Translations under genes and position numbers: made by a program
Notes under the pieces: generated by a model
Database searches by the model: none
What the model was told of the DNA's origin: nothing
What the model saw: only the letters and a program-made list of their open reading frames with translations
In this document: in pieces, positions 17,838 through 27,432 of the stretch
How the letters are laid out: every line of letters begins with the position of its first letter
How positions within the stretch are numbered: the first letter of the stretch is position 1
Source: Acidobacteriota bacterium
GTDB taxonomy: Bacteria; Acidobacteriota; Terriglobia; UBA7540
Assembly: GCA_021827255.1 (NCBI GenBank)
Contig: JAKAWO010000002.1
Coordinates: forward strand, 1 to 40,510
Length of the DNA stretch: 40,510 bases
Direction: 5' to 3'

Positions 17838-18063
17838 CCTGACACCTCTCGAAACACGTATGGCCAGCGGTCAGTATTTTAGCGCAGTCGCTGCACAGGA
17901 TCGGAGCCGAAAAACATCACGGTCGCCCAGCCCGCCCGCGCCCCGACGGCGAGGCTGTATTCGCTCTGAGCGTTGCGCATCGGCTGAAGGTTAAGAACAC
18001 CGAAAGGGCTCAGACAGGTTTAATATGATTAAAAGGGGTTGAGGCGGTGGGGGAGACACACGG

Positions 18064-19314
18064 ATGCGGCGTGCCGTCATCACGGGGATCGGGGCTGTAA
18101 GCCCTAACGGCATCGGGCGCGAGGCCTTCTGGGCCGCGACCTGGCAAGGCCGGAGCGGCGTCCGGCATATTCAATCGTTCGACCCCTCTCCATTTCCGGT
18201 GCAGATCGCGGGCGAAATCGTTGGTTTCAACCCTGCCGATTACCTCAGCGAGAAGGATGCGGCCAACGTGAGCCGCGTCGTGCCGCTGGCGGTGGCCGCA
18301 GCCCAAGAGGCGATCCAAGACGCCGGCCTTGACCCTGATCACATGACCCTCGAGCAACGGCGGAAGGTTGCCGTCCTCATAGGCTCAGGCGGCGGCGGGC
18401 AGGAATTCGTCGAGCGTCAGTACGCGCTTTATTACTCCGGCCACGTGAGGCAGTGCAGCGTTTACACCATCCCCTCCGCGACCATCGGGACTCTGGCCAG
18501 TGAAATTTCCATGCACTTCGGCTTTCGCGGCTTCAGCCACTTGATTTCTACCGGCTGCACTTCTTCCACCGACGCCCTGGGCTACGCCTCACAGAACATC
18601 CGCTGCGGCAGGGCGGAAGTAGTGATTGCGGGCGGCTCCGATGCGCCGCTTGCGCCCCTCATCCTCAAGGGGTTTACCCTGATGCGGATTATCACCACCT
18701 CGTGGAACCATGCGCCAGAGCGCGGCTCGCGGCCGTTCTCGGCGGACCGTGACGGCTTTGTGCTCGGGGAAGGGGCCTGGATGTTTGTGGTGGAAGAATG
18801 CGCGCGGGCGCGGGCGCGCGGCGCGCACATTTACGGAGAAATTGCCGGTTACGGCTCGACCTGCGAGGCGTTTCATCGGGTGAGGTTGGAGGAAAGCGGC
18901 GAGGAGCCCGCGCGGGCCATGCTCCTTGCGATGGAGGAGGCGCGGATTGGGCCTGGTCAGGTGGACTACGTAAACTTGCACGGCACCTCAACCGTGCTGA
19001 ACGACCGCATTGAGACGCGCGCGCTCAAGCTCGTGCTGGATCGGCGGGCCTACCACGTGCCCTGCTCGGCCCTCAAATCCATCATCGGGCACCCGCAGGG
19101 CGCGTGCGGCGCGGCAGGAGTTGCCGCCACCCTCCTCGCCATGCGCGACAACCGTCTGCCGCCGACTCTGAACCTCGAAGTTCCGGACCCGGACTGCGAT
19201 CTGGATTACATCCCTCACCGGGCACGCGAGACGAACTTCGAACACGCGATTTGCAACTGCATCGCCTTCGGCTCCAAGAACTCCGCGCTGATCCTCTCGC
19301 GCGTCGAGAAATGA
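18064..19314 (+). CDS. Beta-ketoacyl-ACP synthase family protein (KAS II / FabF-like)
   Basis: MRRAVITGIGAVSPNGIGREAFW, active-site ISTGCTSSTDALGYA, LHGTSTVLND and SALKSIIGHPQGACGAAG (Cys-His-His). Confidence 0.93.
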   Translation: MRRAVITGIGAVSPNGIGREAFWAATWQGRSGVRHIQSFDPSPFPVQIAGEIVGFNPADYLSEKDAANVSRVVPLAVAAAQEAIQDAGLDPDHMTLEQRRKVAVLIGSGGGGQEFVERQYALYYSGHVRQCSVYTIPSATIGTLASEISMHFGFRGFSHLISTGCTSSTDALGYASQNIRCGRAEVVIAGGSDAPLAPLILKGFTLMRIITTSWNHAPERGSRPFSADRDGFVLGEGAWMFVVEECARARARGAHIYGEIAGYGSTCEAFHRVRLEESGEEPARAMLLAMEEARIGPGQVDYVNLHGTSTVLNDRIETRALKLVLDRRAYHVPCSALKSIIGHPQGACGAAGVAATLLAMRDNRLPPTLNLEVPDPDCDLDYIPHRARETNFEHAICNCIAFGSKNSALILSRVEK

Positions 19315-20003
19315 GGCCTCCCATGCGGCGTCAGCCTTCCCAGGAGTGGCTTGACGATGACCGCGGCACGCCCGCGGAAATCGCCGCCAGCCTGGATGAC
19401 TTGTGGCGCATCAACCGCTGGCTGGGAGGCGTTTCGGGAACCTTGCTCTTGTTTGAAAGGTTTTTCGCGAGAGCCGGGCCCCACGCGGTTCGCGTATTGG
19501 ACATCGGCGCCGGCGACGCCCGGCTGGCCGCTTTCCTCGAGCGGAAGATGAAAGACCGCAAGATGGAAGCCCAATTCACCGTCCTCGACCGCCGCATCGC
19601 GCATTTGAGTCACGCGAGCGCTCCCGGGATGAGCCGATGGGCGGTGGCGGCGGATACTTTTGCGCTGCCTTTCGCCGAGGCGACATTTGACGTGGTCATG
19701 TGCAACCTGTTCTTGCACCACTTTTCTGATGGCGCGGCAATTCGCCTCTTGAAAGCTTTGATGGCCATCGCTCGCGAAGCCGTCCTAATCAATGACCTAG
19801 AGCGCTCTGCGATCGCCTACTTCTTTATCCGCACCGCTTGGCCGTTGGCGCGCGGCAGGATTACAAAGCACGACGGCCCCGCCAGCGTTCGCCAGGCTTA
19901 CACGCTCCAGGAATTGAGGGCTTTGGTCGAGGAGGCCGGCTGTCACGACTACGAGTTGGAGTCTCTTTGGCCCTATCGGCTAGGGCTCATTTTGTGGAAA
20001 TGA
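19311..20003 (+). CDS. SAM-dependent methyltransferase, translationally coupled to the ketosynthase
   Basis: Start trimmed from ORF 19104 to the ATG at 19311, overlapping the KAS stop (ATGA). VRVLDIGAGDARLAAFLERKM and FDVVMCNLFLHHFSDGAAIRLLKAL. Confidence 0.8.
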   Translation: MRPPMRRQPSQEWLDDDRGTPAEIAASLDDLWRINRWLGGVSGTLLLFERFFARAGPHAVRVLDIGAGDARLAAFLERKMKDRKMEAQFTVLDRRIAHLSHASAPGMSRWAVAADTFALPFAEATFDVVMCNLFLHHFSDGAAIRLLKALMAIAREAVLINDLERSAIAYFFIRTAWPLARGRITKHDGPASVRQAYTLQELRALVEEAGCHDYELESLWPYRLGLILWK

Positions 20004-20330
20004 GTTGAGCTTAAACGGTGTTCTGTTCTACGGCGCATCGCCGCCTGTTGCGCTGTAAGATCCGGCCAACGTATGTTGGGAGTTTCAGCGGCTCTGGCGC
20101 CGGCCGTTTTCGCTATCCGCTTGCGTGGTGAAGTAACTCTCTTGAGTTCAAACGCTTGCACAAAACATCAAAGTGGTTTTTGGCCAATCCTCCAGAATTT
20201 TCCAGTTGACGGCATCCCGCCGGATGACTAGATTTACCCTTTCCAATGCGTTTCGCAGCAAAGTGAATCCGCTGACGGTACCCGTCACATACGGCAGGAA
20301 GCTGGGGACCGTCCGAAAGGGAGATGCGCG

Positions 20331-21290
20331 ATGAAGGTGGGATTGTTCACTGCCCTGTTTGCCAATTTGAGCTTCGACGAGGTCATCAGGAGAATCAAGC
20401 CGCTGGGCATTCGGACGGTCGAGCTGGGCACCGGAAACTACCCCGGCGACCCGCACATTAAGCTCGACTGGCTGAGCTCGGCTGCCAAGCTGAAGGAGTT
20501 CCAGCAGAAACTGAGCGATCAAGGAATCGCCATCAGCGCGCTGAGCTGCCACGGCAATCCTCTCCATCCGAACAAGCGCCTCGCCGAGGCTCACGCCGAG
20601 ACAAGCCGCCGCACGATTCTGCTGGCGGAAAAGCTCGGCGTAGGCACGGTGATTGACTTTTCAGGCTGTCCGGGCGATTCCGAAAATTCCAAATTCCCCA
20701 ACTGGTCGCCCACCCCTTGGCCGCCCGATTACCTGGAAATCCAGAAGTGGCAGTGGGAAAAGAAAGTGATTCCCTATTGGACCAAGTGCGCCAAATTCGC
20801 CCAGGATCACGGCGTTCGCGTCGCCATTGAAATGCACCCGGGCTTCGTTGTGTATAATCCGGAAACTATGCTGAAGTTGCGGGAAGCAGCGGGTCCGGCC
20901 GTCGGCTGCAACTTCGACCCCAGCCACATGTTCTGGCAGGGGATTGACCCCTGCGCTGCGATCCGCAAGCTGGGCGAATCGGTTTTCCACTGCCACGCGA
21001 AGGACACCAAGATTTACACCGTCAACACGATGGTGAACGGCGTGCTCGATGCGAAGCCTTACAGCGATGAGAAAAATCGCGCCTTCCTGTTCCGCACCGT
21101 CGGTTACGGCCACGGGCGCGAATTTTGGACGGATATGGTCTCGACCTTGCAAATGGTCGGCTACGACGACGCGCTCTCGATTGAGCACGAGGACAGCCTG
21201 ATGTCCGTCGAGGAGGGTTTGACCAAAGCGGCAAACTTCCTGAACGAGATCGTCATTAGAGAAAAACTTAAAGCCATGTGGTGGGCGTGA
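20331..21290 (+). CDS. Sugar phosphate isomerase/epimerase (AP endonuclease 2-like TIM barrel)
   Basis: MKVGLFTALFANLSFDEVIRRIKPLGIRTVELGTG...VAIEMHPGFVVYNPETMLKL...NFDPSHMFWQGIDP...FHCHAKDTKI...IEHEDSLM. Confidence 0.93.
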   Translation: MKVGLFTALFANLSFDEVIRRIKPLGIRTVELGTGNYPGDPHIKLDWLSSAAKLKEFQQKLSDQGIAISALSCHGNPLHPNKRLAEAHAETSRRTILLAEKLGVGTVIDFSGCPGDSENSKFPNWSPTPWPPDYLEIQKWQWEKKVIPYWTKCAKFAQDHGVRVAIEMHPGFVVYNPETMLKLREAAGPAVGCNFDPSHMFWQGIDPCAAIRKLGESVFHCHAKDTKIYTVNTMVNGVLDAKPYSDEKNRAFLFRTVGYGHGREFWTDMVSTLQMVGYDDALSIEHEDSLMSVEEGLTKAANFLNEIVIREKLKAMWWA

Positions 21291-21428
21291 ACGCGAAGCG
21301 CCCCGGGATCCGTCGTCAGTGGTTCGAGGTTCGTGGCGGAATGGTTACTCCTCGGGTGGCTCTTTCCGTGCCAGCAGGATTGGGAAAAACGGTTTGGTCT
21401 CGGAGCTACAGGGAACAAGGGGGATAGC

Positions 21429-22589
21429 GTGGCAACTGTCAACGTCGCATTGATTGGCTACAAATTCATGGGCAAGGCGCACTCCAACGCCTTCCGTCAG
21501 GTCAGTCACTTTTTCCCCGGCAGGCTCGAGCCAAAAATGAAAGTCATTTGTGGGCGCGATCGCGCTGCCGCCGAAGCCGCCGCGCGCCAGTTCGGCTGGG
21601 AAGAGGTCGAAACCGACTGGCGGAAGGCCGTCGAGCGCAAGGACATTGAGATCGTGGACATCGCGACACCTGGCAACCTCCATCCTCCCATGGCGATTGC
21701 CGCCGCTCGAGCGGGCAAACACATCATTTGCGAGAAGCCGCTCGCCAACTCCCTCGCCGACGCGCGCGAGATGCTGAAGGCCGCCGAAGAGGCCGGCGTC
21801 AAGCACATGCTCATGCACAATTACCGCAAAATCCCTGCCGTCAGCTTAGCCAAGCAATGGATTGAGGACGGCCGGCTTGGACAAATCTATCATTATCACG
21901 GCGCGTACCTTCAGGACTGGATCATGGACCCCGATTTTCCGCTCGTTTGGCGGCTGGACAAGAAAATTGCCGGCTCGGGCGCGCTCGGCGATATCGGCGC
22001 GCACGCCATTGATCTGGCTCGTCTCCTCAATAGCGAATTTTCCGCCGTGACCGGACAGATGACGACTTTTATCAAGGAACGACCGCTCCTGGGCTCGGGC
22101 GAGGGGGCCTGGGGCGCGAAAGGCTCCAAGGCCAAGAGAGGCAAAGTGACCGTGGACGATGACGCGAACTTCTTGGCGCGGTTCAAGAACGCGAGCGTCG
22201 GCGTTTTCGAATCGTCACGCTTCTGCGCAGGGCGGCGCAACTACAATACCTTCCAAATTTACGGCAGCAAGGGCAGCATCGCCTTCAATCTGGAGCGCAT
22301 GAACGAACTGGAATTTTACGATGGCGCGGACAAAGCCGGTGAGCAGGGCTATAAGACGATCAACGTCACTGAAAGCGTCCATCCCTATGTCGGCGCCTGG
22401 TGGCCGCCCGGTCATATCATCGGGTACGAGCACACCTTCATCCACGCGATCCACGACTTTTTGACCGCACTGCAAAACGACACGATGCCGTCGCCTAATT
22501 TTACGGACGGGGTGGCGAATCAGGCCGTGCTCGATGCGGTAGAGCGCTCGGCGAAGTCGGGCAGGTGGGAGAAAGTGAGCGCAGGCTGA
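21429..22589 (+). CDS. Gfo/Idh/MocA-family oxidoreductase
   Basis: GTG start at 21429: MATVNVALIGYKFMGKAHSNAFRQV, VDIATPGNLHPPMAIAAARAGKHIICEKPLANSLADAREM, LGDIGAHAIDLARLL. Confidence 0.93.
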   Translation: MATVNVALIGYKFMGKAHSNAFRQVSHFFPGRLEPKMKVICGRDRAAAEAAARQFGWEEVETDWRKAVERKDIEIVDIATPGNLHPPMAIAAARAGKHIICEKPLANSLADAREMLKAAEEAGVKHMLMHNYRKIPAVSLAKQWIEDGRLGQIYHYHGAYLQDWIMDPDFPLVWRLDKKIAGSGALGDIGAHAIDLARLLNSEFSAVTGQMTTFIKERPLLGSGEGAWGAKGSKAKRGKVTVDDDANFLARFKNASVGVFESSRFCAGRRNYNTFQIYGSKGSIAFNLERMNELEFYDGADKAGEQGYKTINVTESVHPYVGAWWPPGHIIGYEHTFIHAIHDFLTALQNDTMPSPNFTDGVANQAVLDAVERSAKSGRWEKVSAG

Positions 22590-22591
22590 AA

Positions 22592-22619
22592 GTTCAAGGT
22601 CGAGAGTCGAAGGTCGAAA
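22592..22619. repeat. Heptanucleotide tandem repeat, four 7-bp units
   Basis: GTTCAAG GTCGAGA GTCGAAG GTCGAAA in exact 7-bp register. A degenerate inverted copy (CTCGACTTTCAATC) lies near 22669-22682. Confidence 0.65.
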
Positions 22620-22695
22620 AGTGGAGAGGAGGCCCTGGCATCTTCTTTCAACCCCAGACGCTCAACCCCTCGACTTTCAATCCCTGACAGTATCC

Positions 22696-24237
22696 ATGTC
22701 CTACCTCATGGGCATTGACGTTGGCACGACGGGCACACGAGCGGTGATCGTGCGTCCGGACGGGCACGTGGTCGGAGCGGCGACCGGCAGCCACAAGCCC
22801 ATGCTCATGGAGCGGCCCGGCTGGGCTGAACAGGACCCGGAGGATTGGTGGCAGGCGGCCGTCACCGCAACGACCGGCGCGCTCGGCGCCGCCGGTCTCA
22901 TAGGCTCGGACATTGATGCCGTCGGCCTTTCGGGCCAGATGCACGGGGTGGTGCTGCTCGATAAAGCCCGCGCTGTCTTGCGGCCGTCGCTGATTTGGTG
23001 CGACCAGCGCAGCCAACCTCAATGCGACTGGATCACTTCACAGGTGGGCAGCGAGCGCCTGATCCAGCTTGTGTCGAATCCTGCCCTGACCGGATTCAGC
23101 GCGCCCAAGCTGCTCTGGATTCGGGACAATGAGCCAGCGACTTTCGAGCGGGCGGCGCAGTTCCTTTTACCCAAGGACTTTGTCCGTTTTCGCTTGACCG
23201 GCGAGTTTGCCACTGACGTTTCCGACGCCTCCGGTACCTTGCTATTTGACGTTGCGCACCGGCAATGGTCCCGCGAGATTCTTGAAGCGCTGAGAATTGA
23301 TGAAGGTCTTTTGCCGCATGCCCATGAGTCGCCTGAGATTACCGGGAAGATCACACGAGAGGCTGCCTTGCTGACGGGCCTCGCGGCCGGTACGCCGGTC
23401 GTCGGCGGGGCCGGCGATCAGGCGGCAAGCGCGGTCGGCAATGGCATCGTGCTGCCGGGCCTGACGTCGGCGACGCTCGGGACTTCGGGCGTGATCTTTG
23501 CTTACACCGAAGTCCCCCGCCTCGATCCTCTCGGACGCATTCACACCTTCTGCCACGCGGTGCCTGGCAAATGGCATGTGATGGGCGTAACGCAAGGCGC
23601 TGGACTCTCCTTGCGATGGTTCCGCGATTTCTTCGGCGGCATTGAGGCTTGGTACGCCCGCCAGGTGGACGTGGACCCCTATGAGCTGCTGATCAAGGAG
23701 GCCGAGCGAATGCCTCCCGGCAGCGGCGGCCTGCTCTTCTTGCCTTACCTGATGGGCGAGCGGACGCCGCACCTTGACCCGCAGGCCCGCGGCATGTGGT
23801 TCGGCCTTACCGCAGGGCACACGCGCGGTCAGATGATCCGCTCAATCCTTGAAGGCGTCGCCTTCAGCCTGCGCGACTCGATCGAAATCTTCAAAGAGCT
23901 TGAGATCCCCATTGAAGAGATCCGGCTCTCAGGGGGCGGATCGCGGAATTTTACGTGGCGGGAAATTCAGGCCGACATCTACGCCAAGGAAGTGGTGACG
24001 CTCAGAACCTCCGAAGGGTCGGCCTTCGGCGCGGCTCTGTTAGCGGGGGTCGGCGCCAAGACCTATTCTTCCGTTCAAGAAGCGGCGCGCCAAGCCGTGC
24101 AGGTACGGGAAGGCATGTCCCCGCGCCCGGCCAATGTGGCCATCTATAACCAGCTCTACCGGGTTTATCGAAATCTTTACCCGGCGGTCAAAGACTTGTC
24201 CCACGGGCTGGCGTCGTACGGGTCCAAGCCGGCTTAG
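22696..24237 (+). CDS. xylB: Xylulokinase (FGGY carbohydrate kinase)
   Basis: MSYLMGIDVGTTGTRAVIVRPDGHVV, GWAEQDPEDWWQAA, GLSGQMHGVVLLD, GAGDQAASAVGNG, LPYLMGERTPHLDPQARGMWFGLTAGHTRG. Confidence 0.92.
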   Translation: MSYLMGIDVGTTGTRAVIVRPDGHVVGAATGSHKPMLMERPGWAEQDPEDWWQAAVTATTGALGAAGLIGSDIDAVGLSGQMHGVVLLDKARAVLRPSLIWCDQRSQPQCDWITSQVGSERLIQLVSNPALTGFSAPKLLWIRDNEPATFERAAQFLLPKDFVRFRLTGEFATDVSDASGTLLFDVAHRQWSREILEALRIDEGLLPHAHESPEITGKITREAALLTGLAAGTPVVGGAGDQAASAVGNGIVLPGLTSATLGTSGVIFAYTEVPRLDPLGRIHTFCHAVPGKWHVMGVTQGAGLSLRWFRDFFGGIEAWYARQVDVDPYELLIKEAERMPPGSGGLLFLPYLMGERTPHLDPQARGMWFGLTAGHTRGQMIRSILEGVAFSLRDSIEIFKELEIPIEEIRLSGGGSRNFTWREIQADIYAKEVVTLRTSEGSAFGAALLAGVGAKTYSSVQEAARQAVQVREGMSPRPANVAIYNQLYRVYRNLYPAVKDLSHGLASYGSKPA

Positions 24238-24351
24238 CGTTTGGCGGCCGAGATAAGGTGCGCATGAGTGGGGATCAAAAGGCGCCCCAGGGCGCTTGAT
24301 ACGGCTGAAAAGCACCTTTATGTGACTGCGAGGGTATGAAGGGAGATCAAT

Positions 24352-25776
24352 GTGAACCCAAAAGCATATGTGAGAACGCCGATTCGGAGAACGAAGAACC
24401 GCCGAAGTCCTGGCTTTGAAGCACTATTCCTCGCGCTTTTCGCCTTCATCCCGATGAGATGTCGGGCGGCAGCGCCCCGCTACGCCGCACAACTCGAGCA
24501 GACTCGCTACATGGGCTGGAAGGTTTATCGCCTCTCAAACGGCCTGATCAGTCTCTACATTGCGCCCGAAATCGGTGGTCGAGCCATCCAGCTCACGCTG
24601 GGCGGGCATCACTATTTTTTTGTGAACAAAGCCCTAGCCGGCAAGATCCTGCCAAAAAGCCAGAACAACTTGAAAGCCGGCTGGGCGAACTACGGCGGCG
24701 ATAAGGTGTGGCCGGCGCCTGAAGGATGGATGAACGACCATGAATGGCCGAGCATCCCTTACTACATTCTGGACGGCAGCCCTTTCCAGTCAGCGGTGGT
24801 GAAAAATACGCCGGAAGAGGTTGCGGTTCGGGTCACCAGCCCGCCCGATCCTCGCACCGGCGTCGAATTCGCGCGGACTTTCCACGTTTACGCGGGGACC
24901 ACCCGGGTGACGGTCGAGCAGGTCATGCGCAACATCAGCCAGCGGCGAATCCGCTGGGGCATCTGGCACTTGATTCAGAATGACACCAGCGACGCTGCCG
25001 ACCCTTCCAAGCCCAATCCCGATTTCTACGTTTACATCCCCATCAATCCGCACAGCATGTTTCCCAGGGGGTTCTACAATCCTTACGGCGACGTGCGCAA
25101 TCCGAGCTACCACGCCATTGACCATCGCCGCATGCTGCGCGTCCATTATCGCTACGAGGTGGGGAAAGTGGCGGCCGACTCGAACGCCGGCTGGTTTGCG
25201 ATTGAAAACGGCCAGAAGAATCTCACCTTGATCGAAAGCTTCAAATACTTTCCAAACAAAAAATATCCCGACAACGCTTCGGTTGAATCGTGGAACGATG
25301 GACCGGGCACGATTTCGCGTGGCCCATTCTTTCAGACGCTGCCGAACGATTTGGAAAAGACGCCTTACTTTTGCGAGACCGAAGTCTTGAGCCCTCTGGC
25401 CACTCTCGACCCGGGCCAGCAATACGAATTCACCGTGCATTGGGCGCCAACGCGAGCGCCGAACCCGGTTCGAAAAGCGGTCTGGGCCGGCGCGATCAGC
25501 CAACCGCTGAGGGCCAAGATTTCCGCCCGCCAGGTTACGTTGAAGGGAGCTTTTGGCGTGTTCTTGCCCGGAACCCTCGAAGCTGTTTTCTACAGCGCCA
25601 TGGGTGAGGAACTGGCTCACGATGCATTGCAGAGCGTGGACCCGCGTCAGGTGGTCCGGCTGGACAAAACGGTCGCGCTGCCGCCGGAGGCCTTTCGCGT
25701 CAGCGTGCGCGTCATGGACTCTGAGGGCCGGAATCGCGGCGACCTCGGCAACTTTATCCTCCGGCCACAACAATAA
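24352..25776 (+). CDS. Secreted DUF4380-like protein
   Basis: Signal-like leader, then YRLSNGLISLYIAPEIGGRAIQLTLGGHHYFFVN...NYGGDKVWPAPEG...WPSIPYYILDGSPF, a galactose-mutarotase-like beta-sandwich by eye. Confidence 0.7.
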   Translation: MNPKAYVRTPIRRTKNRRSPGFEALFLALFAFIPMRCRAAAPRYAAQLEQTRYMGWKVYRLSNGLISLYIAPEIGGRAIQLTLGGHHYFFVNKALAGKILPKSQNNLKAGWANYGGDKVWPAPEGWMNDHEWPSIPYYILDGSPFQSAVVKNTPEEVAVRVTSPPDPRTGVEFARTFHVYAGTTRVTVEQVMRNISQRRIRWGIWHLIQNDTSDAADPSKPNPDFYVYIPINPHSMFPRGFYNPYGDVRNPSYHAIDHRRMLRVHYRYEVGKVAADSNAGWFAIENGQKNLTLIESFKYFPNKKYPDNASVESWNDGPGTISRGPFFQTLPNDLEKTPYFCETEVLSPLATLDPGQQYEFTVHWAPTRAPNPVRKAVWAGAISQPLRAKISARQVTLKGAFGVFLPGTLEAVFYSAMGEELAHDALQSVDPRQVVRLDKTVALPPEAFRVSVRVMDSEGRNRGDLGNFILRPQQ

Positions 25777-25836
25777 AGAAGATTGAGAGCCGCGGGCGCT
25801 CACGAACTCCTCGCGGCGGAAGGCGCTCTCAACGCC

Positions 25837-26793
25837 TCACGGGGTCTTCCGGCCAGCGGCTGCCAGTTCTTCGACTTCGTCTCGAGTCGGCAAGGAAGGC
25901 TGAGCGCCGAGGCGGGTGACGGTCAGCGCGCCCGCGGCATTTGCATACCTTATGGATTCTTCTAGCGATGAGCCCAATACCAGCTTCGTGGTAAGGACCG
26001 CGGTGAAGGCGTCACCGGCCGCGGTAGGATCAATCGCCCTGACTTTGTGGGCGGGAAAGTGTCTGGCGTTGCGCGTTCCTTTGCCGGTCACTAACATGGC
26101 GCCGTCGCTTCCGAGTTTGAGGACCACCGCCTTTGCTCCGAGTTCGAGCAGCTTTTCTGCCGCTTCACGCGCGGAAACACGCCCCGAGATTTTGTCTCCG
26201 CTGAGCGCCTCAAGCTCGGTCTCGTTCGGAGAGACAATGTCCGCCAGCTTGAGGACTTCCGGGGGACAATGGCGTGGAGGGCCAGCATCGAGCACCGTGA
26301 GCTTTCCCGCCCGGTGGGCCAGCGCGAGGGCGGCTTGGACTGTCTCGAGAGGGATTTCCAGCACAGCCATCAGTGCGTCGGCGGCTTCGACCAGATCGCG
26401 GACGCTTTCGACGTCAGCCGGCCGAAGCGTGTTGTTCGCTCCCGGGTCAACCAGGATCGAATTGTTGCCGTTCGGATAGAGCGTGACCAAAGCGCAGCCG
26501 GTCGTGCGGCTCGCGTCCCGCTTGACCTGGCTCGTCTTCACGCCACTCGATTCGAGCGCCCCGACCAGGAAATCACCCATCATATCCTGGCCCACCGCGC
26601 CGATAAGAGTGGTCTGGATTCCCTGCCGGGCCACCGCAACGGCTTGATTGGCTCCCTTACCGCCGGGAAAGAACTTCAGATTGGTCGCCAGCAGGCTTTC
26701 GCCCTCTCTGGGCAGCCGCTCCGCCTTCATCACCAAATCGAAAATAATGCTCCCCACGACTACGATGCGCAGGTCATCGGCGCGGCGCGCCAT
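25837..26793 (-). CDS. rbsK: Ribokinase / PfkB-family carbohydrate kinase
   Basis: VVVGSIIFDLVMKAERLPREGESLLATNLKFFPGGKGANQAVAVARQG and AIDPTAAGDAFTAVL. Confidence 0.93.
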   Translation of the reverse strand: MARRADDLRIVVVGSIIFDLVMKAERLPREGESLLATNLKFFPGGKGANQAVAVARQGIQTTLIGAVGQDMMGDFLVGALESSGVKTSQVKRDASRTTGCALVTLYPNGNNSILVDPGANNTLRPADVESVRDLVEAADALMAVLEIPLETVQAALALAHRAGKLTVLDAGPPRHCPPEVLKLADIVSPNETELEALSGDKISGRVSAREAAEKLLELGAKAVVLKLGSDGAMLVTGKGTRNARHFPAHKVRAIDPTAAGDAFTAVLTTKLVLGSSLEESIRYANAAGALTVTRLGAQPSLPTRDEVEELAAAGRKTP

Positions 26794-27030
26794 GGTCCCT
26801 CCCTCGGCGCTGCTAAAGGATCGCGGTTAAATTGAGAACTCGGCATTATCGAATCTCATGCTTTGGCCCGAATGTCAAGGACTTGCGCGGAGCCGGCGGT
26901 GGCTTCCAAGTGGGGAAAGAAATCGTTGCTTTGACGGCCAAGCTCATGGGGCGGTTTCGACCGACTGAGGATCTTTACAGTCGTCTTGCCGGCGGTTAAT
27001 GTTGTGAGAAAGAGCTTTTAGGAGGGCTGG

Positions 27031-27432
27031 ATGGGAAAAGCGAAACAGATCACTGTGTGGGTGGACAACCGTCAGGGTCAACTGGCTCGTATCGCCAGAG
27101 CGCTGGCGGATGCTAAGGTCAACATCACGGCCCTCGCGGCCTACGATGCGGGGAATGAAAGCCCGATACGGTTGTTGGTCAACAGTGCGGCGAAGGCGCG
27201 CAAAGCGCTGGAAGCGCTGGGGGCTCGGGTGACGGAAGAGGATGTCTTGCGCCTGACCCTGGCGGAGAAGCCGGGACAACTGGCCGCCATAAGTGAACGT
27301 CTGGCCGAACAGCGTATCAATATCGAATACGCTTATGAGACGGTCGCGGCGGGCGCGAAGCAAGCTGATCTTATCCTCGCCGTTTCAGACTTGGGGGGAG
27401 CCGTGAAGGCGCTGCGAGGATTTCGTTCCTAA
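27031..27432 (+). CDS. Small protein with tandem ACT domains
   Basis: ITVWVDNRQGQLARIARALADAKVNITALAAYDAG and a second unit LTLAEKPGQLAAISERLAEQRINIEYAYETV. RBS AGGAGGG upstream. Confidence 0.85.
   Translation: MGKAKQITVWVDNRQGQLARIARALADAKVNITALAAYDAGNESPIRLLVNSAAKARKALEALGARVTEEDVLRLTLAEKPGQLAAISERLAEQRINIEYAYETVAAGAKQADLILAVSDLGGAVKALRGFRS

Noticed and set aside
17879-17980. Short minus ORF MRNAQSEYSLAVGARAGWATVMFFGSDPVQRLR
   Set aside because: Only 33 aa, no recognised family, no clear RBS; possibly a 3' remnant but not supportable.
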